From: a beta proteobacterium AAP99
GTDB lineage: Bacteria; Pseudomonadota; Gammaproteobacteria; Burkholderiales; Burkholderiaceae_C
Assembly (NCBI GenBank): GCA_001295775.1
Contig: LJIA01000007.1
Span: 130,001-194,000 of the forward strand
Length of the DNA: 64,000 nucleotides
Direction of reading: 5' to 3'
The notes under the pieces were generated by a model. That model was not told the origin of the DNA and did not search any database. It was given only the letters and a program-made list of their open reading frames with translations. Made by a program: the position numbers and the translations under genes. Of the stretch, positions 43,597 to 52,179 are shown in pieces; the stretch's first letter is position 1; each line of letters starts with the position of its first letter.

Positions 43597-44478
43597 ATGG
43601 CGCGCTCCAAGACCCCGCACAACCCTGCCCGGACGGCAGAGTCATCGGCGCAAGACGACCCACTCGCCGGCCACAGCGTGGAGCTGCTCAAGGCGCTGCA
43701 CATCCTCACCCGCGAGGGCAAGCTCAATCAGGACAGTCGGCGCAAGCTCAAGCAGATCCAGCATCTGTTTCAGTTCATCGCGCCGCTGCTGCGCGAAAGC
43801 ACCCACGCAGACGGCACGCCGCTGACCCTGGTGGACCATGGCGCGGGCAAGAGCTACCTCGGCTTCATCCTCTACGACCTGTTCTTCAAGCAGTACGCGC
43901 AGGCCTTCAAGCTCTGGAGCATCGAGACGCGGCCCGAGCTGATCGAGAAGAGCCGCGAACTCGCGCGTGCCGCCGGCTTCTCGGCCATGGAGTTCCTGAA
44001 CCTCTCGGTCGCGCAGGCCACGCAGAGCCCGCTGCTGCCGCAGCAGATCGACGTGGTCACGGCCCTGCATGCCTGCAACACCGCCACCGACGACGCCATC
44101 GACTTCGCGCTGGCCAAGCGCGCGCAGCACGTGGTCATCGTGCCCTGCTGCCAGGCCGAAGTAGCCGCCGCCTTCCGCCAGGGCAAGGCCGACGCGCTGG
44201 CGCGCAGCAGCCTGGCCGAGCTGTGGCGCCACCCGCTGCACACGCGCGAGTTCGGCAGCCAGGTCACCAACGTGCTGCGCTGCCTGCGCCTGCAGGCGCA
44301 TGGCTACCAGGTGACCGTGACCGAGCTGGTCGGCTGGGAGCACTCGATGAAGAACGAACTCATCATCGCCACCCAGAAGCACCAGCCGGGCAAGGCCGCC
44401 GCACGGCGCCTGGGCGAGATGCTCGATGCCCTGGGCCTGCAGACGCTGCGTGAGCGCTTCGCGGTGCCGCAGTTCTAG
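43597..44478 (+). CDS. SAM-dependent methyltransferase (RNA/protein methyltransferase-like)
   Basis: 293 residues from the ATG at 43597; an in-frame ATG at 43528 overlaps the Fur-box region and is less likely. A Rossmann-type SAM motif is seen as TLVDHGAGKSYLGFILYDLF at about 91-110, followed by the acidic loop SIETRPELIEKSRELA and VTALHACNTATDDAIDFAL. VIVPCCQAEV carries a cysteine pair. The pattern matches the methyltransferase domain family often annotated without substrate. It diverges from the receptor and precedes the channel gene by 123 bp. Confidence 0.82.
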   Translation: MARSKTPHNPARTAESSAQDDPLAGHSVELLKALHILTREGKLNQDSRRKLKQIQHLFQFIAPLLRESTHADGTPLTLVDHGAGKSYLGFILYDLFFKQYAQAFKLWSIETRPELIEKSRELARAAGFSAMEFLNLSVAQATQSPLLPQQIDVVTALHACNTATDDAIDFALAKRAQHVVIVPCCQAEVAAAFRQGKADALARSSLAELWRHPLHTREFGSQVTNVLRCLRLQAHGYQVTVTELVGWEHSMKNELIIATQKHQPGKAAARRLGEMLDALGLQTLRERFAVPQF

Positions 44479-44601
44479 GCGCAGTGGCGCCGCGTCTCGC
44501 AGGGGCCAGCGCAACACCGCGCTTCCACAGGGGTTTGCGAGTCTGCCGGCCGCCGGCCCGGCGCGCCTACATTCGCGCATCCCGCACCGCACGGTCACTT
44601 C

Positions 44602-45000
44602 ATGAAGAACTCGCTTGCCTACATCGCCAACCGCATCTGGCTGATCCTCGCCATCTATGCCGCCAGCCTGCTGCTGGCCGCCCTGGGCTTTGCCCTGCTG
44701 GAGAACAAGAGCTTCACCGACGGCCTGTGGTGGGCCGTGGTCACTGCACTGACCATCGGCTACGGCGACCTCTCGCCCGCCACGCCGGCCGGGCGAGTGA
44801 TGGGCATCGCCTTCGGGCACTTCTGGATCTTTTTCGTTGTGCCGATGATCGTGGCCAACATCATCATGCATCTGGTGGATGACCGGCACCTGTTCAGCGA
44901 CGAGGAGCAGCGTGAACTCCTGGAGCGCCTGCGGCGCGTGGAGGCACACCTGGAACGACAATCCGCGCGGGACGCAGCGCCCAGCCAGTCACAGGCTTGA
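44602..45000 (+). CDS. Two-helix potassium channel
   Basis: 132 residues. Membrane helix about 10-32, pore helix WWAVVTAL, selectivity filter TIGYGD at 51-56, second helix about 68-88, then a short cytosolic tail with an acidic-basic coiled coil (EEQRELLERLRRVEAHLERQ) likely to aid tetramer assembly. No RCK or cyclic-nucleotide domain is present, so it is a minimal KcsA-like pore, possibly ungated or pH-gated. The start at 44602 has no strong Shine-Dalgarno sequence. Confidence 0.9.
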   Translation: MKNSLAYIANRIWLILAIYAASLLLAALGFALLENKSFTDGLWWAVVTALTIGYGDLSPATPAGRVMGIAFGHFWIFFVVPMIVANIIMHLVDDRHLFSDEEQRELLERLRRVEAHLERQSARDAAPSQSQA

Positions 45001-45009
45001 TCACCAAGA

Positions 45010-45075
45010 AGGCCTGTCCGCTTGTCTGGTGCGCCTTTTCAGCCACTTTGGCCTGAAGAGGCGCATGAATGCTGG
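45010..45075 (+). repeat. Dispersed hairpin repeat, copy 5
   Basis: GGCCTGTCCGCTTGTCTGGTGCGCC leads into a hairpin with arms GCGCCTTTTCAG and CTGAAGAGGCGC around CCACTTTGG, then ATGAATGCTGG. The outer base pairs are GCGCC/GGCGC where copy 6 has GCGGG/CCCGC and copy 2 GCGG/CCGC, so pairing is kept while bases change. It begins ten bases after the channel gene. The remaining gap to 45298 shows no gene. Confidence 0.88.
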
Positions 45076-45298
45076 TTCGACGCTTCTCACTCGCGCGGTG
45101 CGTGTGCGCCCCGCTGACGCTCGAATTGCTTTGTCCTTACGCAATCGGCAGCGCAAGACTCCACGCAAAGGCGGTCCGGGTCTCGTCGCGCAAGAAACCT
45201 CCTCAGCATTGGGGGGGAACCCATGCGGCACGCAGCGCATACTCATCCGTTGAAGCGGGCCCACGAGTCCGCCAGCAAGCGAACTGGAGTCGCTGGGG

Positions 45299-47329
45299 AT
45301 GTCGGAACACGATCGGCCGCCGAAAGGCGTGCAGGATGACGCTTGGCTGTACCCGACGCGCAGGGTCAGCACGCGGACGGTCTGGCTTGCAGCCGCGTTC
45401 GGGTTCGCGCATCTGCTGCTGAGCGCCGTGCTGGTCATCCTGGCGCTGAATGCCGGGACCTGGCTGGGGCCGGCCAGCGGTGCCGAGTGGGCCACGCTGA
45501 TGGGCTTGGCGCTCGCCGGCGCGTGCGTTCTGGGCGCCGCGCTGCATTGGGCGGTATTGCGTTGCATCGGCGGCCCCGTACTGGCGCTGGAGCAATTCCG
45601 CCATGGGCTCTGGGCGGTGCGCCGCGCCCTGCGGCCGAAGTCGCGGCGCGCACAGCGCGTACCCGCCAGCGATCGCGAGCTGGTCGAAGGCATGCGCCGG
45701 TCCCAGCTGCGCACGCAGCGCATGCTGCTGATGCAGCACCAGACCCTGCAGCGCGAGCTCAAGCGCCACGAGCACTTCCTCCAGTCGGTGAGCAAAAGCA
45801 TTGCGCGTCCCCTGGGTGCTGCGCAGGCCCTGACCGAGATGGTGGCGCGCAATGGACTCTCGGTGGACCAGCAGCGCTACATGGATGCGCTGCGTCTGGA
45901 GCTGCAGGACGTACGGCTAGTGCTCGACCATTCGATCATGATGGACCGGCTGCCCGCCCTGGGTGCCGAGCTGCGCGCGCAGCCCACCGACGTGAGCCGT
46001 GTCATCCAGCGTGTGGTCCGGCCGCACATGCTTGACGCATTCCGGTCCGGGACCCGTGTCTATGTGTCCTTCGACTCGCGCTTCCCGGCGCGCGTCCTGC
46101 TGGATGCCTGCCGCTTTGCACAGATCGTCGACGAGCTGGTGGCCAACGCGGTGCGTGCGACACGGCAGGGGCACATCCGGGTGAGTCTGCTGCGCAGCGG
46201 CGCCCGGGAACTGCGCTTCGTGGTCACCGATAGCGGCACGGGCATGAGCGCGGCCCAGCTCGAGCGGCACCACCAGCGCATGCGCCAGGCGCGCGCCCAC
46301 GGGCGCGGCGGGCTGGTCCGCGCCCACCTGCTGGCCCGCGAACTGGGCGGCGAGCTCCGGCTGGCGTCTCAATCGGGCGTCGGTACACAGGTCATCGTGC
46401 AACTTCCCTGCGCCGTTCACGAGCAAAAGCCCGGGCGATTCTCGGCGCGGCATGTGGCGCCGCCCGCGCGCCTGCTGATCTATGCCGATGACCCGGCCTG
46501 TCTGCCGGATCTGGAGCCACTGGCCGTCCGTGCGGGCTGGCAGGTGCGCGTGGCACGGCAGCCCGAAGACTTGTTCGCCGTCGATCAGCGCAGCCCGCTG
46601 CATGTGCTTGTGGTCCAGATGGCGCCCAATCAGATCGACCTGCGGCCAGTCATCACCAAGCTCGCGGCCGGGACCACCTGGAGCGTGCTGCTGCACCCGG
46701 GTCAGACGCTGGCACCCGGCCAGGCCCAGGCGCTGCGCAGTGTGGATCCGCATCTGGGCAGCAGCGACACGATGCGCGAGACGCTCACGCATCTGGCACC
46801 CATGAGTCTTCGCGACTGGGAGGAAATGCTGCTCGCGTTCTCGCCGATGTCCATGCTCGGGCAGCGTCCGCCAGCGCCAGCTGCGGCGCAGCGGCTGCAG
46901 GCGGCGCGAACCAGCGGTCGCGTGCTGCTGGTCGAGGACAACCAGGTCGCGCGGCTGCTTGCCGAGGCTGCGCTTCGCGAGCGCGGCTGGGCAGTCGTTG
47001 CTGTGGAGTCGGCCGAGCAGGCTCTGCGTGTGCTGGACCTGCACGTCAACTCCGAAGCCTGGCAGCTGGACCTCATCCTGTGCGACATCGATCTGCCTGG
47101 CGCATCCGGTGCCGATCTGGTCCGACGCTGGCGCCGGGTGGAGGCGGCGGTGGGCCTGCGGGCTGTGCCGTTCATCTGTGTGTCGGCCACGGATCGCTTT
47201 GATGTGAAGGCGGACGCACTGGCCGCAGGCATGCTCACCCATCTGGGCAAGCGCCTGGGTGTCGAAGCGCTCGACTACCTGGAACGCTTCCGGCCTGCAC
47301 CGGCCCCGGTCGAGCCTCTGGCACCCTGA
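45299..47329 (+). CDS. Hybrid histidine-kinase homologue lacking the phospho-acceptor histidine
   Basis: 676 residues. Two membrane helices (about 28-50 and 66-88), a basic linker, then a HisKA-like region where F-L-Q-S-V-S-K166-S-I-A-R-P-L aligns with the usual F-x-x-x-x-S-H-E-L-R-T-P-L: lysine stands at the histidine position. The ATPase region keeps N283, D-S-G-T-G (311-315) and a glycine-rich G2 (GRGG). A degenerate receiver (about 390-515) has Gln in place of the Asp (LHVLVVQMAP), then a canonical receiver (about 540-665) with D596 and a lysine in HLGKRLG. The order and the motifs PGQ(S/T)L and (P/M)SL-x-DW are shared with the kinase at 6411-9476. It may be a pseudo-kinase that modulates a partner or lets its receiver be phosphorylated in trans. 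Confidence 0.85.
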   Translation: MSEHDRPPKGVQDDAWLYPTRRVSTRTVWLAAAFGFAHLLLSAVLVILALNAGTWLGPASGAEWATLMGLALAGACVLGAALHWAVLRCIGGPVLALEQFRHGLWAVRRALRPKSRRAQRVPASDRELVEGMRRSQLRTQRMLLMQHQTLQRELKRHEHFLQSVSKSIARPLGAAQALTEMVARNGLSVDQQRYMDALRLELQDVRLVLDHSIMMDRLPALGAELRAQPTDVSRVIQRVVRPHMLDAFRSGTRVYVSFDSRFPARVLLDACRFAQIVDELVANAVRATRQGHIRVSLLRSGARELRFVVTDSGTGMSAAQLERHHQRMRQARAHGRGGLVRAHLLARELGGELRLASQSGVGTQVIVQLPCAVHEQKPGRFSARHVAPPARLLIYADDPACLPDLEPLAVRAGWQVRVARQPEDLFAVDQRSPLHVLVVQMAPNQIDLRPVITKLAAGTTWSVLLHPGQTLAPGQAQALRSVDPHLGSSDTMRETLTHLAPMSLRDWEEMLLAFSPMSMLGQRPPAPAAAQRLQAARTSGRVLLVEDNQVARLLAEAALRERGWAVVAVESAEQALRVLDLHVNSEAWQLDLILCDIDLPGASGADLVRRWRRVEAAVGLRAVPFICVSATDRFDVKADALAAGMLTHLGKRLGVEALDYLERFRPAPAPVEPLAP

Positions 47330-47360
47330 GTCGCCGCTTCATCGCATCAAACCGACCGAC

Positions 47361-47391
47361 CAAAAAGAAGCCCGCGACGCATCGCGGGCTT
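47361..47391 (-). terminator. Rho-independent terminator of the DUF5666 gene
   Basis: A 10-bp perfect stem (47368-47377 with 47382-47391, AAGCCCGCGA and complement) with a 4-base loop. On the minus strand it is followed by CTTTTTGG, giving the T run. It lies about 90 bp beyond the DUF5666 stop and between convergent genes; on the plus strand there is no T run. Confidence 0.85.
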
Positions 47392-47480
47392 GAAAGGGCG
47401 GACTGTGGTGCGCCCCGGGATTCCGCTGGGGTCAGCGTTGCTCTCAGCGGCAGCGGCAGGCGCCGCCGCTGCGTCCTGCA

Positions 47481-49349
47481 TCAACGCGTCTTGATCTCGA
47501 TTTTCTTCGCCTTGAGGAGTGCTCCCGTGCTGCTGACCGTGGGCAGCTCGTCGCCGCAGGCCTGGACGAACTTGCCGTTGGCCAGATCGGCCGCGGTTCC
47601 GCCTTCGAAGCTCGCGCTGCTCGCATCCACCGTGAAGCCGAGCAGCTTGAAGTTGCTGGCGCTGACGAAGTCGTACACCACGCCTTCGATCTTGAAGGCC
47701 TTGCAGACATCGTCGCGGCGCGGGTCGGCGAACACGATGCGCTCGGCGGCAAAGCTGCCGTTGACCACGCGGCCGGTGACGATCACGTAGGCGCCGTTCT
47801 TCAGGTCGGCTGCGGTGCCGCCCGTGAACACCGTGCTGGGCGCCACGGTGACGGCGGTGCCGTTGATCTTGAAGCCGGAGCCATCGGCGGCAGCGTCAGT
47901 CACGGTGCCAGCCACGACCGTGGGCGGCAGGGCGGGCACATTGGGCTGGAAGATCACCGTCTTGGCTTCGAAGACATCGGCCTTCTGCTCGCCGATCATC
48001 CACACCACGGCGCCGTTCTTCAGGTCCGCTGCGGTGCCGCCTACATACCGGGCCGAGCCGCTGACCTTGGCGGCCTTGCCGTTGACCTTGAAGTTCTCCG
48101 GCGAGACGAAGTCCGTGATGCCGCCTGCAAGCACGGCGCCCTGCGCGAGGCTGTCCTCGAATTCCACCTTGGTCGCCTTGACGATGTTGCCCTGCGTGGC
48201 GCCCTTGATCTCCACCAGCCGGCCATTGGCCAGATCCGTGGCGGTACCGCCTTCGAAGCTGGCAGCGCTGGCATCCACCGCCACGCCGCGCACCTTGAAG
48301 CTGGCCTGCGAGACGTAGTCGGTGATGAAGCCGATCAGGCGGATCTCGCCATCGATGTCGCGGAAGAAGCGGACCTTGGTGGCCACCAGCTTGCCGTCCT
48401 TCATGTTGCCGAACACGATCACGCGCTTGCCTTCGGCCAGATCGGCCGCGGCGCCGTTCTCGTACGTGGCGTTGCTGGCGTCCACCGGCGTGCCGGCCAC
48501 CATGAAGTCGGCCGCGCTCTTGAAGCTCATGATCCGGCCTTCCACCGCGGCGGGTGCGCCGTCCTGGAAGCGCGGCGCCTTCACGGCCTTGACCACGGTG
48601 GCCGTCAGCGTGTTGCCCACCGGGGCGCTGTTGCTGCGCACGCGCACCAGCGCGCCTTCGGGGATGACGTTGTTGTCAAAGCCGATCAGGCGGGCGCTGC
48701 CGTAGTTCACGGTCAGGCCGTTCATGGTGAAGCTGGTCGGCGTGACACCGGTGGCCTTGCCGAACAGGATCACCCGGCCGATCTCGCTGGCCGGCTTCAC
48801 TTCCACGCGCGTGGCCTGCACGCGGCGGTTCTCGAAGTCCACCGTGCCGTGCACCTCCACCCAGTTGCCCACGGCCAGGGCGGCCAGGTTGCTGGCGCCT
48901 TCGAAGACCGTCTTGCTGTCCGTGGCGATGCTGATGTCGCGGATGCGGAAGGTTCCGGCGGTCGTATCGATGGCGGTGACCGCGCCGCGCACGGCCGTCT
49001 CCACCGTCACGCTGTCGGCCTTGCCATTGACGTTGTCGCTGGCCAGCTTGCCCTGCACCTGCGCCTGCATGCCCAGCTTGAGGCTGCCGGCGGCCACGGT
49101 GTCGTCATCGAGCTGGATGGTCGCGCCGCTGTCGTCCCAGCGCACGCCATTGACCATCACGCTGCCGAAGCCGCCGATGGTGCCCGCATAGAAGCTGGGC
49201 GGCACGACGGCCACCGGCCCCGGCATGACGGCCGGGGCGCTGGTGGAGCCGCCGCCGCAGGCGGCCAGCAGCAGGGTGGATGCGCCCAGAAGGCCGGCCA
49301 TCAGGCCGGCGCCCCAGCGGCGCCAGTTCATAAAGCGATGTGTGTTCAT
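47481..49349 (-). CDS. DUF5666 repeat lipoprotein
   Basis: 622 residues from the ATG at 49347-49349, preceded by AGGAGG. A lipoprotein signal ends at LLLAAC-GGGS. The mature protein contains about seven tandem beta-rich units of roughly 65-75 residues, each with a hydrophobic strand, a V(D/N)ASxAxxxGGTAADLxNG motif and a strand such as GxVVxAxKVxF; this is the DUF5666 repeat, an OB-like small barrel. An N-terminal block GFGSVMVNGVRWD is nearly the same as in the smaller DUF5666 protein at 50484. Function unknown; probably an envelope-anchored binding protein. Divergent from DUF6502. Confidence 0.9.
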   Translation of the reverse strand: MNTHRFMNWRRWGAGLMAGLLGASTLLLAACGGGSTSAPAVMPGPVAVVPPSFYAGTIGGFGSVMVNGVRWDDSGATIQLDDDTVAAGSLKLGMQAQVQGKLASDNVNGKADSVTVETAVRGAVTAIDTTAGTFRIRDISIATDSKTVFEGASNLAALAVGNWVEVHGTVDFENRRVQATRVEVKPASEIGRVILFGKATGVTPTSFTMNGLTVNYGSARLIGFDNNVIPEGALVRVRSNSAPVGNTLTATVVKAVKAPRFQDGAPAAVEGRIMSFKSAADFMVAGTPVDASNATYENGAAADLAEGKRVIVFGNMKDGKLVATKVRFFRDIDGEIRLIGFITDYVSQASFKVRGVAVDASAASFEGGTATDLANGRLVEIKGATQGNIVKATKVEFEDSLAQGAVLAGGITDFVSPENFKVNGKAAKVSGSARYVGGTAADLKNGAVVWMIGEQKADVFEAKTVIFQPNVPALPPTVVAGTVTDAAADGSGFKINGTAVTVAPSTVFTGGTAADLKNGAYVIVTGRVVNGSFAAERIVFADPRRDDVCKAFKIEGVVYDFVSASNFKLLGFTVDASSASFEGGTAADLANGKFVQACGDELPTVSSTGALLKAKKIEIKTR

Positions 49350-49503
49350 GGTCGGAGACCCTCCTGGTGAGCTTGCATCTCTGGCGCTGCCGCAGAGCCC
49401 TGGAGCCGGGACTGGGGTGCCTGTCCAGACACCCGTCCGCCTGGCGAGGACAAAAGCACCGGCATCCCGATGCGCCCAATGAATCCCTGCAGCAACGTAG
49501 TGA

Positions 49504-49563
49504 TTGGGATTATTTTCCCAAAAATGAGAAAGCTCAAGTAGAATTTGGGATGTGAAGCCCAAA
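49504..49563. promoter_or_regulatory. Twin dyads in the DUF5666/DUF6502 divergent promoter region
   Basis: Two inverted repeats with the same half-site: TTGGGA-N6-TCCCAA (49504-49521) and TTTGGG-N8-CCCAAA (49544-49563). Their centres are about 41 bp apart, close to four helical turns. They lie in a markedly AT-rich part of the 308-bp gap 49350-49657, which otherwise holds no gene. They look like operators for a dimeric regulator that controls both arms; the DUF6502 protein is a candidate. Confidence 0.6.
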
Positions 49564-49657
49564 TCAGGTGTAACAAAATGCCGGTTGTGCTTCACCGCTG
49601 CCTTGTGCCGCGCCCGGGCTGAACCGCCTGCGGCTCCGGCTGCAGGGCGATGACTGG

Positions 49658-50482
49658 ATGGAAATGGATCCTCGCGCTGCCCTGTCTGCTGCCGTTGTTC
49701 GCCTGCTCACACCGCTGGTGCGCGTGCTGCTGCGCCACGGCATGGCCTTTGCGGACTTTGCCGAACTCGCCAAGCGCACCTACGTGCAGGTGGCCGCCAA
49801 GGACTTCGCGCTGCCCGGCAAACGTCAGACGGACTCGCGCATCTCCGTGCTCACAGGGCTCACGCGCAAGGACGTCGCCCGCCTGCAGGCCGAGACCATC
49901 GCGTCGGACGCCGCACTGGCCGCCGAGCGCAACCGCGCAGCCCGCGTGCTCAATGCCTGGGTGCTGCACCGCCGGGCCGATGACGGCACGCCGGCCCTGC
50001 TGTCCATGGAGCAGTTCGCTGAACTGGTGAAAGAGGCCAGCGGCGACATGCCCGCGCGGGCGGTGCTGGATGAGTTGCTGGCGGTGGGAGCGGTACGGCG
50101 ACAGGATGATGGGGCGCTGAAGCTGATGACCACCGGCTACCGGCCGGCGGGTGAGGGTAGTGACACGCGCAAGCTGCTGGTGATGGGCGAGCATGCGCGC
50201 GATCTCCTCACTGCGATCGATCACAACCTGACACATCCTGCGGCTCAGGCCTTTCTCCAGCGGCGCATTTTTTTCGACAACATTCCAGCCGAAGATCTGG
50301 CGCGCATCGAAGCTCAGGTGCGCCAGTACGGCGAGCGCCTGCTCCAGGAAGCTCGCGAGACCCTCGGCCAGGCGGACCAGGGCGACGAATCCTCAGCGCC
50401 TGGTCGCAGCCGCGCCACGCTCGGCGTGTATTACCTGCACGAACCCATGCCCGATCAGCCCGAAGCTGGTCAGGAGAACTGA
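49658..50482 (+). CDS. DUF6502 family protein
   Basis: 274 residues. Soluble. The N-terminal third (VRLLTPLVRVLLRHGMAFADFAELAKRTYVQVA, then SRISVLTGLTRKDVARL) looks like a winged helix-turn-helix, the family hallmark; the middle and C-terminal parts are helical. The gene ends one base before the ATG of the DUF5666 lipoprotein, so they are coupled. DUF6502 and DUF5666 genes occur together in other Betaproteobacteria. A transcription-factor role acting on the twin dyads is plausible but inferred. Confidence 0.86.
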   Translation: MEMDPRAALSAAVVRLLTPLVRVLLRHGMAFADFAELAKRTYVQVAAKDFALPGKRQTDSRISVLTGLTRKDVARLQAETIASDAALAAERNRAARVLNAWVLHRRADDGTPALLSMEQFAELVKEASGDMPARAVLDELLAVGAVRRQDDGALKLMTTGYRPAGEGSDTRKLLVMGEHARDLLTAIDHNLTHPAAQAFLQRRIFFDNIPAEDLARIEAQVRQYGERLLQEARETLGQADQGDESSAPGRSRATLGVYYLHEPMPDQPEAGQEN

Positions 50483-50483
50483 T

Positions 50484-51953
50484 ATGAATGCGAACTCAAC
50501 TCTGCGTATGTGGCGCGCGGCGCTCGCCACTGCAGTGACAGCCCTGACTCTTTTGGTGGCTTGCGGCGGTGCCGACGCGCCAACTCGTCTCGCAGGTGGT
50601 GGCGAGGACGGCACGGGCGCCCCCCCGGACTCCGCCGCCAGCGGCGTGATCACCGGCTTTGGCAGCGTGATCGTCAATGGCGTGCGCTGGGACACCAGTA
50701 GCGCAGACATCGCCGTGAACGGTGTGCGCAACCGCCGTCAGGACGACTTGCGTGTCGGCATGGTGGTCACAGTGCTGGGCCGGCGCGACAGCGCCACTAC
50801 CAGTGGCCGCGCTGTGGAGGTGGTATTCGACAACCTGCTGCAAGGCAGTGTGGAGGCCCCCCTCGCTGCGAGCACCCTGCGCGTGGCTGGGCAGGCCGTG
50901 CTGGTGAACAGCGACACGCAGTTTGAAGGCGCGGCCGACGCCGCCAGCCTGCGCCTGGGTGACCGGGTGCAGATCTCCGGCTTCCGGGAGCGCGCCGGCG
51001 TGATCCGCGCCACCTGGATCGGCGTGCTGTCCGCCGTCAATGCGATCGAGCTGACCGCGCCGATCACCGCTGTGGGTGCCGGCAGCATCCAGGCCGCCGG
51101 CCTGACGATCGACACGCGCGCAGCGCAGCTGGTGGACGTGCCTGCCGGTGGCCTGGCCGCGGGCCAGTGGGCGCGGATCGTCCTCAGCGGCCCGCCGGTT
51201 GCGGGCACAGCCACGGCGACGCGCGTGCGCGTGCTCAGCGGCAGCTTCCTTCCCAGCGTGATCAATGTCCAGCTGCAAGGCTTGGTGGATGACTACAACG
51301 CCGGCGCGGGGACGTTTGAGATCAATGATCGGCCGGTGCGCCTCACGGCCAGCACCCGCTTCGTGGACGGCACGCGTGCCAATCTGGCCGACAACGCCCG
51401 CGTGGAAGTCCGCGGCGTGGTCACCGGCGGCGCCGTGCAGGCCGACGAGGTGCGCTTCCTGCCGGACCTGCTGGGCGCCAGCGCCCGCGGCCCGGTGGCG
51501 CTGGTGGAGGCGGCGAACAACCGCTTCCTGATGTTCAGTGCCACTGGCCTCGAAGTGCGCATCAACAGCGACACCCTGCTCGTGGACGGCCTGAATCCCG
51601 CGGGCTCCCTGAGCCTGGCCTCCCTGACGGCGGCTGATGACGTGCTCGTGCTCGGGCGCGGGAGTGCGTCAGGTTCCGGTGGTGGGCGGATCGATGCGCG
51701 CGTGGTGCAGCGCCTGCTGCGCGGCGGTGAGGCCGGTGTCGATGGCGAGATCACCGCGGCCAGCGGCACGCGATTGGCTGTGCTTGGTGTGCCGGTGGAG
51801 TTATCTGGTGCCGTGACCTTGAATGCTGCGGGTCAGCCGATCACTCAGGCCGAGTTCCTGGCCCAGGCCGTGGTGGGCCGCAGCGTGCTGGCGGATGGTC
51901 GCTTCGGCGGTGGCGTGCTCACGGCCAATACCGTGAGACTGCAGATTCGATAG
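50484..51953 (+). CDS. DUF5666 lipoprotein (smaller paralogue)
   Basis: 489 residues from the ATG at 50484, with AGGAG eight bases upstream. Lipoprotein signal ending at LLVAC-GG. The mature protein begins with a flexible Gly/Ala segment, then SGVITGFGSVIVNGVRWDT, the block shared with the larger DUF5666 protein at 47481, followed by about six beta-rich DUF5666 units. The half-units LRLGDRVQISGF and LADNARVEVRGVV show the repeat. Function is unknown. The two DUF5666 proteins flank DUF6502 on opposite strands. Confidence 0.9.
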   Translation: MNANSTLRMWRAALATAVTALTLLVACGGADAPTRLAGGGEDGTGAPPDSAASGVITGFGSVIVNGVRWDTSSADIAVNGVRNRRQDDLRVGMVVTVLGRRDSATTSGRAVEVVFDNLLQGSVEAPLAASTLRVAGQAVLVNSDTQFEGAADAASLRLGDRVQISGFRERAGVIRATWIGVLSAVNAIELTAPITAVGAGSIQAAGLTIDTRAAQLVDVPAGGLAAGQWARIVLSGPPVAGTATATRVRVLSGSFLPSVINVQLQGLVDDYNAGAGTFEINDRPVRLTASTRFVDGTRANLADNARVEVRGVVTGGAVQADEVRFLPDLLGASARGPVALVEAANNRFLMFSATGLEVRINSDTLLVDGLNPAGSLSLASLTAADDVLVLGRGSASGSGGGRIDARVVQRLLRGGEAGVDGEITAASGTRLAVLGVPVELSGAVTLNAAGQPITQAEFLAQAVVGRSVLADGRFGGGVLTANTVRLQIR

Positions 51954-51990
51954 GCAATTTCGGCCAGGTTTCGAAATTCTATAAATTGCC
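51953..51990 (+). other. Hairpin and AT-rich gap before the molybdopterin oxidoreductase
   Basis: Arms GGCAATTT (51953-51960) and AAATTGCC (51983-51990) flank a 22-base loop that contains TTTCGAAA; the left arm starts on the last base of the DUF5666 stop codon. It may end that transcript. The gap continues to 52179 and shows no gene; its first 90 bp are much more AT-rich than the surrounding DNA. Confidence 0.4.
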
Positions 51991-52179
51991 AGAAGAATGG
52001 CTAATAGCAAGCCGAAAATCGCATATACAACTTTCAAAAACAGTTGATTTAGGCCAATGGAACGTAGGCAGGGATTCTGCCTCTGAAGCAATCGCCGCAT
52101 CGCCGCCGCTGCCGAGCGACGGGCTGTCATGGGGTCTGCACCGGGCGCCGCGGCTGAAGGCTTGAAATACATTGGCTGA

